Source: Clostridia bacterium (lineage in GTDB: Bacteria > Bacillota_A > Clostridia > Oscillospirales > CAG-272). Taken from it: a stretch of 5,401 nt of DNA. The stretch lies in NCBI GenBank assembly GCA_017466455.1, contig JAFTUD010000060.1:1-5401 (forward strand). The letters are read 5' to 3'. Positions within the stretch are counted from its first letter, which is position 1, and every line of letters starts with the position of its first letter. Shown here one piece after another: positions 4,301-5,401 of the stretch. A program made the translations under genes and the position numbers. The notes beneath the pieces were generated by a model. The model was not told where the DNA came from, ran no database searches, and was given only the letters and a program-made list of their open reading frames with translations.

Positions 4301-4329
4301 ATTCTAACACAAAAAAGTCAAAAAGTCTA
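4301..4329 (-). promoter_or_regulatory. Promoter of the lipoprotein gene, overlapping the mfd stop codon
   Basis: On the minus strand TAGACT (4329-4324) is followed after exactly 17 bases by TAGAAT (4306-4301), preceded by TGT as in an extended -10. The first three bases of the -35 are the TAG stop of mfd. The start would be near 4294, giving a leader of about 45 bases. Confidence 0.5.
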
Positions 4330-5401
4330 CTGAAAATCCTTACATTTTTGCATATAAATTTTAAGAAGCTCCACACAGCCCGTAAGCTCATCGTCATTCG
4401 GCTTGGTTTTGAGCGAAATATAAGGCGTTAGCGTCTTAATTCCGCAAATCCTTATATTAGCAGGGTCAACAAGCGACATTTGATAAAGCACAACCTTGTC
4501 AATCTTGTCGGGATAGAGGCGAATTTCCTCTCTCATTTGCTCAAGCCTCTTGATTTTCGCCCTTTGAGCGTAAGCCTTTACAAGCGCGGTATTCACGAGC
4601 GTAACAGCAGGTCGTGGCATCTTGCCGTATCGGTCGGTAAGCTCGCCGACAATATCGCGAAAATCGTTTTCATTGTCAATATGAGCGATTTTCTTATACA
4701 TATCCATGCGCTGTGATGAATACTTAATATATTCCTTAGGCAAAAACGCATCCTTTGAAAGCGAAATTGTCGTTTCAAATTTTTCGGGAAGCGCCTCACC
4801 CTTTTCCTCAAGCACGGCTTCGTTCAAAATGCGGACATAAAGATCATAGCCGATAGCTTCCATATGCCCGTGCTGAGCCGAGCCCAAAAGATTACCCGCC
4901 CCGCGTATTTCAAGGTCACGCATAGCAATCTTAAAGCCCGCGCCGAACTCCGCAAAGTCGCGAATAGCATTAAGTCGCTTTTCGGCAACCTCGGTAAGCA
5001 CCTTGCCCGCGCGGTAGGTAAAGAACGCATACGCGCGCCTGTGGCTTCGCCCAACCCGTCCGCGGATCTGATGTAGCTGAGAAAGCCCCATTTTGTCCGC
5101 ATTCTCAATAATCAGCGTGTTGGCGTTTGGAATGTCAATGCCCGTTTCAATTATCGTTGTGCTGACAAGAATATCAATCTCGCCACGCACAAGGTCCTGC
5201 CAAATGTCCTCAATCTCATCTCGGTCCATTTGACCGTGTGCAACTCTTATCCTTGCATCGGGGAAGGATTTTAATAGCCTTGCGCGAATGTCGTAAATCG
5301 TTTCAATGTTATTGTAAAGGTAAAAGACCTGACCGCCACGGTGTAGCTCACGGCGAATAGCGTCGTTTATAATGTTTTCATCATATTCAAGCACATAGGA
5401 C
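4327..5401 (-). CDS. mfd: Transcription-repair coupling factor Mfd, C-terminal third (5' end beyond window)
   Basis: About 358 residues are visible, the C-terminal third of a protein usually near 1,150 long. Mfd displaces RNA polymerase stalled at DNA damage and recruits UvrA. Seen here, numbered from the Val codon at 5392-5394: GGQVFYLYNN (20-29), VAHGQM (51-56), motif V STTIIETGIDIPNANT (78-93), motif VI LHQIRGRVGRSHRRAYAF (107-124), and the translocation-region sequence RLNAIRDFAEFGAGFKIAMRDLEIRGAGNLLG (140-171). Residues 205-355 form the TRCF C-terminal domain (D7), including FLPKEYI and LTDRYGKMP. The frame stays open to the window edge and reads SY before that Val, so a GTG start at 5394 is not real. 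It ends in TAG at 4329-4327, just before the lipoprotein gene. Confidence 0.97.
   Translation of the reverse strand, partial: SYVLEYDENIINDAIRRELHRGGQVFYLYNNIETIYDIRARLLKSFPDARIRVAHGQMDRDEIEDIWQDLVRGEIDILVSTTIIETGIDIPNANTLIIENADKMGLSQLHQIRGRVGRSHRRAYAFFTYRAGKVLTEVAEKRLNAIRDFAEFGAGFKIAMRDLEIRGAGNLLGSAQHGHMEAIGYDLYVRILNEAVLEEKGEALPEKFETTISLSKDAFLPKEYIKYSSQRMDMYKKIAHIDNENDFRDIVGELTDRYGKMPRPAVTLVNTALVKAYAQRAKIKRLEQMREEIRLYPDKIDKVVLYQMSLVDPANIRICGIKTLTPYISLKTKPNDDELTGCVELLKIYMQKCKDFQ

Noticed and set aside
4480..5108. ORFs in other frames over mfd
   Set aside because: They overlap conserved Mfd motifs in the correct frame and have no ribosome binding sites.

Overview
The window looks like chromosomal DNA from a low-GC Gram-positive bacterium, most likely an uncultured gut clostridium (class Clostridia). 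The clues are strong AGGAGG-type ribosome binding sites, intrinsic terminators with long U-tracts, a CCA-encoding tRNA-Ser, a lipoprotein foldase next to mfd, and a DUF6809-like small protein. No taxonomic marker was available to test this.

Layout from left to right. Positions 1-288 hold the decayed tail of a DUF6809-like gene, interrupted by TAA codons and followed by a hairpin. Positions 372-1671 form a self-contained unit: a promoter, a dyad that could be an operator, a 389-residue XRE-type regulator and a strong terminator. Positions 1713-1849 are a minus-strand tRNA-Ser(CGA) with its own -10 box and terminator. Positions 1850-2117 are gene-free but structured: a second, broken copy of the 5' half of the same tRNA, its own promoter-like sequence, and a segment of about 146 bp that appears inverted relative to the tRNA. 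Positions 2177-2596 carry a promoter and a short yccF-family membrane protein gene on the plus strand. Positions 2600-2981 are a non-coding 382-bp block bounded by 15-bp perfect inverted repeats and filled with hairpins joined by ATATCGA/TCGATAT spacers. Positions 2987-4249 (minus) encode a SurA/PrsA-like lipoprotein, and 4327-5401 (minus) the C-terminal third of Mfd, which runs off the right edge.

Mfd and the lipoprotein lie in the same direction 77 bp apart, an arrangement seen in clostridia, but a promoter-like sequence at the mfd stop codon suggests the lipoprotein can also be transcribed alone. yccF and the lipoprotein gene converge, and the hairpin block lies exactly between their stop codons. 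The most unusual parts are this inverted-repeat-bounded hairpin array and the rearranged tRNA-Ser remnant; neither encodes a convincing protein.
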